NCBI GenBank assembly: GCA_947525005.1
Contig: CANNUY010000004.1
Span: 62,001-126,000 of the forward strand
Length of the DNA stretch: 64,000 nt
Reading direction: 5' to 3'
DNA from: an uncultured Candidatus Melainabacteria bacterium
GTDB taxonomy: Bacteria > Cyanobacteriota > Vampirovibrionia > Gastranaerophilales > Gastranaerophilaceae
In this document: in pieces, positions 62,137 to 64,000 of the stretch
How positions within the stretch are numbered: position 1 is the stretch's first letter
Layout: every line of letters starts with the position of its first letter
The notes under the pieces: model-generated
The model's input: the letters and a program-made list of their open reading frames with translations, nothing else
Told to the model about the DNA's origin: nothing
Databases searched by the model: none
Program-made: the position numbers and the translations under genes

Positions 62137-63250
62137 ATATTTCATTCCTAAAATATTTATAACCTGCGCATTCGCTCATATTCTTCTTCATCAATGTTTC
62201 AAGATTAGAATTTGGTGTAACCTTACCCTCATTATTTATATAAACAAATGAGATTTCTTCTTCTTTGTTTTCATCTTTATCTTTTTTCTTATGTTTTTTC
62301 TTCTTTTTAAACTCAACGTCTTGATTATCGTTATCACACTGTTTAAGATATTCTGGGTCATTTCTAAAATCTATATAAGAATGAGATACCTCTGATAGAA
62401 TTCCAAAAATGTATTCAGCATTAACAGTTGAATTAGCTGTAGAAACCAACAACGCAGCCTTTTCTAATTCTTCTAATGACTCTCTATAGTACTTCATTCT
62501 ACGTAATAGAATAGCCATGTTATAATGCGCCTCGTAATTCAATGGTGAAAGTTTTATTGCTCTACAATAATTTTTACCTGCATCACGATAATTACCTAAC
62601 AAATGATAATCTAACGCTAAATTATACCTAACATCAGAATTTTTCTTTAATATCTTTGCAGCATTCTCATAAGCCTCTGCCGACTTTAATAACAAAGGTG
62701 TTGACATACCAGCATCGGCATCACCAAGATATGTTGCCTTTTGTCTATATGCACGACCCATATTATAATATGCTAGACCTTTGTTAACTTTTGAACTTTT
62801 CCTGTTGCTATATATAAACGGGATTGACCAAATATGATATTTTTTATCTATAATGGCTTGATATTGTTCAATCGCAGCATCAAAGTTTCCAAGTTTTTCT
62901 GATTGAATAATCCCAAGATTCATTCTCGCAACAACATATTTGTCATTATACTTTATAGCATGTTCATAAGCATCAACAGCTGCATAATAATCTTCATAAG
63001 CAACATAAATATTACCCAAATTGTACCACGCAGTATAATGTTTTTCGTACAAATCCAAACCTTTGTGATAATAATCAATGGCATAAGAAAGCTTGTGATG
63101 ACGATATGCTCTATCACCTTTATAAACATAATACATACCTTCAATACGGTTAATTACATTTCGTTGCACCCAGTCTTTTTTATAGACTACAACAAATGCA
63201 ATCCCAGCTATACATAAAAGATATAATAATAATGTAAACAGCTTTCTCAT
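62126..63250 (-). CDS. Membrane-anchored TPR protein
   Basis: 374 residues from ATG 63250. A single membrane segment (LFTLLLYLLCIAGIAFVVVY), then about five TPRs at 45-240 (AIDYYHKGLDLYEKHYTAWY, AAVDAYEHAIKYNDKYV, DAGKNYCRAIKLSPLNYEAH), and a Lys-rich segment (KKKKKHKKKDKDENKEEE). A longer open frame to 63385 is rejected because its first 45 codons lie in a GTCATT-family repeat. No ribosome site; TAAAAT sits about seven bases before the ATG. It overlaps the GGDEF gene. Confidence 0.78.
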   Translation of the reverse strand: MRKLFTLLLYLLCIAGIAFVVVYKKDWVQRNVINRIEGMYYVYKGDRAYRHHKLSYAIDYYHKGLDLYEKHYTAWYNLGNIYVAYEDYYAAVDAYEHAIKYNDKYVVARMNLGIIQSEKLGNFDAAIEQYQAIIDKKYHIWSIPFIYSNRKSSKVNKGLAYYNMGRAYRQKATYLGDADAGMSTPLLLKSAEAYENAAKILKKNSDVRYNLALDYHLLGNYRDAGKNYCRAIKLSPLNYEAHYNMAILLRRMKYYRESLEELEKAALLVSTANSTVNAEYIFGILSEVSHSYIDFRNDPEYLKQCDNDNQDVEFKKKKKHKKKDKDENKEEEISFVYINNEGKVTPNSNLETLMKKNMSECAGYKYFRNEIYGN

Positions 63251-63313
63251 AATATATATTTTACAATAAACTCGTTGAATTAGTCTAATATTAAGAAAAG
63301 TTACTAAGAAAAG

Positions 63314-63384
63314 GTACTCGCAAGGATTTCGGAATGAACTTAATTTAGTTTTAGTCACTCTAAACTCGTTTCCAGTACTGTCCA
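63314..63384 (-). repeat. Inverted copy of the GTCATT family end module
   Basis: Read on the minus strand: GAGTTTAGAGTGACTAAAAC, then TTCATTCCGAAATCCTTGCG, matching the last module of the copy at 30407 (AGTTCAGGGTGAC, GTCATTCCGAAT). The opposite orientation shows that modules move or invert independently. Confidence 0.65.
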
Positions 63385-63399
63385 TGATAATTTTAAACC

Positions 63400-63524
63400 G
63401 TCATTGCGAAAATTTGCAAAGCAAATTTGTGGCAATCCATAAATCAACTGTTATGTAAACATAAAACGTCATTCAGAGCGTGCTATAAGTATTTCTTTAT
63501 GGCAAGCGTGGAATCTCTGTAAAC
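63400..63524 (+). repeat. Copy of the dispersed GTCATT repeat family
   Basis: GTCATTGCGAAAATTTGC, then GGCAATCCATAAATCAACTG, then the core unit GTCATTCAGAGCGTGC to GGCAAGCGTGGAATCTCTG (63468-63523), almost identical to 17975-18030. It lies in the 627-bp gene-free stretch 63251-63877, which also holds the two elements below and a terminator. Confidence 0.8.
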
Positions 63525-63545
63525 ATATAAAGTATTTTTTATTTA

Positions 63546-63594
63546 ACTGTTTTCTTTCTTTTCGGAGTTGCGAAGCCAAAAGAAAGAAAACAGT
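63546..63594. repeat. 17-bp perfect inverted repeat with 15-base loop
   Basis: ACTGTTTTCTTTCTTTT (63546-63562) and AAAAGAAAGAAAACAGT (63578-63594) are exact complements around CGGAGTTGCGAAGCC. One arm is purely pyrimidine-rich, the other purine-rich. On neither strand is a T run longer than the arm itself present. Function unknown. Confidence 0.75.
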
Positions 63595-63619
63595 AGAAAA
63601 AGAAAGAAACGGCACGCTG

Positions 63620-63746
63620 AGTAGGCACGAAAATATTAGCACTCAACCGTTGAAGCTCATAACTCGGAATTTGTAATTTTGTTTTAGCTATCAAATTCCT
63701 CAAACAAATTCGCTATCTAGGTTTCGTTTATGTTTTCGTGCCTACT
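63620..63746. mobile_element. 127-bp element with 14-bp terminal inverted repeats (MITE-like)
   Basis: AGTAGGCACGAAAA (63620-63633) and TTTTCGTGCCTACT (63733-63746) are perfect 14-bp inverted repeats enclosing about 99 bp of non-coding, A/T-rich DNA. This size and structure are typical of a miniature inverted-repeat element or a long structured RNA. No target-site duplication is evident and no transposase is in the window. Confidence 0.5.
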
Positions 63747-63826
63747 ATGTTGTTTTCAAGAACAATTAAATAGTTTTTTAAAATTTTCTTTAGTACTTAT
63801 AAACATCTCTAAATGACGTTACAAAA

Positions 63827-63859
63827 AATAATGGGCGAGTCTGCGACTCGCCCATTATT
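63827..63859 (-). terminator. Rho-independent terminator of the gene at the right edge
   Basis: On the minus strand AATAATGGGCGAGTC, loop GCA, GACTCGCCCATTATT, then TTTTGT: a 15-bp stem with a T tail, 18 bases after the stop of the partial gene at 63878. Confidence 0.85.
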
Positions 63860-63877
63860 GAAAATTTATTCTCAAAC

Positions 63878-64000
63878 CTATTCTTCTGTTGTTTCTTCAA
63901 CTTCTTCAATAGATTCTTTTACGATTTCTGATGCTGTTACAGAAATATTTAATTCAGTTTTAACTTTTGAAGTTAATTTGATTAACATTACATAGTTACC
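63878..64000 (-). CDS. rplI: C-terminal 40 residues of probable ribosomal protein L9
   Basis: Partial: the minus-strand frame enters from the right edge and ends at TAG 63880-63878. The visible sequence begins GNYVMLIKLTSKVKTELNIS, a fit to the end of the L9 C-terminal domain (the G-x-V-x-IKLH...V...L.V.V pattern), followed by an acidic tail (SIEEVEETTEE). Codon use is like the rest of the window and a good terminator follows. Only the last 25 conserved residues support the call. Confidence 0.45.
   Translation of the reverse strand, partial: GNYVMLIKLTSKVKTELNISVTASEIVKESIEEVEETTEE

Noticed and set aside
63251..63385. 5' extension of the membrane TPR gene
   Set aside because: The extra codons lie within a repeat module; the membrane anchor begins at ATG 63250.
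63636..63662. CIRCE-like sequence (TTAGCACTC)
   Set aside because: Only the left arm matches; the right arm reads AGCTCATAA and is not complementary. groES has no CIRCE.
63813..63995. 60-codon + strand frame at the right edge
   Set aside because: It runs through a terminator hairpin and is antisense to the better-supported partial gene on the minus strand.
1..64000. CRISPR arrays, tRNA or rRNA genes, prophage
   Set aside because: No regularly spaced repeats, no T-loop (GGTTCGA) patterns with cloverleaf arms, no phage structural or integrase genes were seen in any gap.

Overview
The window is about 64 kb of low-GC, gene-dense bacterial DNA (UvrC, GroES/GroEL, RF1, IF-2, TruB, TsaB/TsaE). The coding style and content suggest a gut-type, non-photosynthetic relative of Cyanobacteria (Melainabacteria/Vampirovibrionia, order Gastranaerophilales). 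The pointers are a secreted SLH-domain protein, flagellar export genes beside a lineage that otherwise looks reduced, split GcvPA, 7TM-HD/YbeY/DgkA gene order, many small TPR proteins and proteins with EF-hand-like loops. This placement is inference (about 0.5); no rRNA or tRNA gene is present to test it.

Layout. 1-2.2 kb: 3' part of uvrC and two divergent XRE regulators with an operator-like palindrome. 2.3-6.9 kb: a surface-polymer operon (two GT2 transferases, DUF4422 transferase, CDP-glycerol polymerase family protein, glycerol-3-phosphate cytidylyltransferase). 7-14.5 kb: DHH phosphoesterase, rsmE, cca, rplS-rbgA, gcvT-gcvH-gcvPA. 14.6-18.9 kb: SLH protein, two unknown genes (one with HExxH), a small membrane protein and an RHH regulator. 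19-23 kb: flagellar export core (SpoA-domain protein, FliO, FliP, FliQ, a small secreted protein, FliR). 23-36 kb: envelope genes (two related coiled-coil/EF-hand proteins with different murein-cleaving ends, an Slt-type transglycosylase, WecB, YkgJ family), a HerA-like pseudo-ATPase, groES-groEL and an orphan DNA methyltransferase. 36-43 kb: a very large zinc-ribbon/TPR protein and a peptide ABC importer (binding protein plus two permeases, no ATPases). 43-52 kb: pgpH-ybeY-dgkA opposite prfA-ylxR-infB-rbfA-truB. 52-64 kb: a secreted HExxH protein, the YhaO/YhaN nuclease pair, TPR proteins, a translocator-like hydrophobic protein, tsaE/tsaB, a GGDEF protein, and the 3' end of a probable rplI.

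How it fits together. Most genes are core translation, cell-envelope and export functions. The accessory interest lies in (i) two exported-looking proteins without signal peptides that share one N-terminal module but carry different peptidoglycan-cleaving domains, (ii) a modified FliQ and an inserted secreted protein in the flagellar export cluster, (iii) several genes whose -10 box sits exactly where a leaderless mRNA would start at the ATG, and (iv) a dispersed family of intergenic repeats plus a 127-bp element with 14-bp terminal inverted repeats. No CRISPR array, prophage, complete insertion sequence, rRNA or tRNA was seen.
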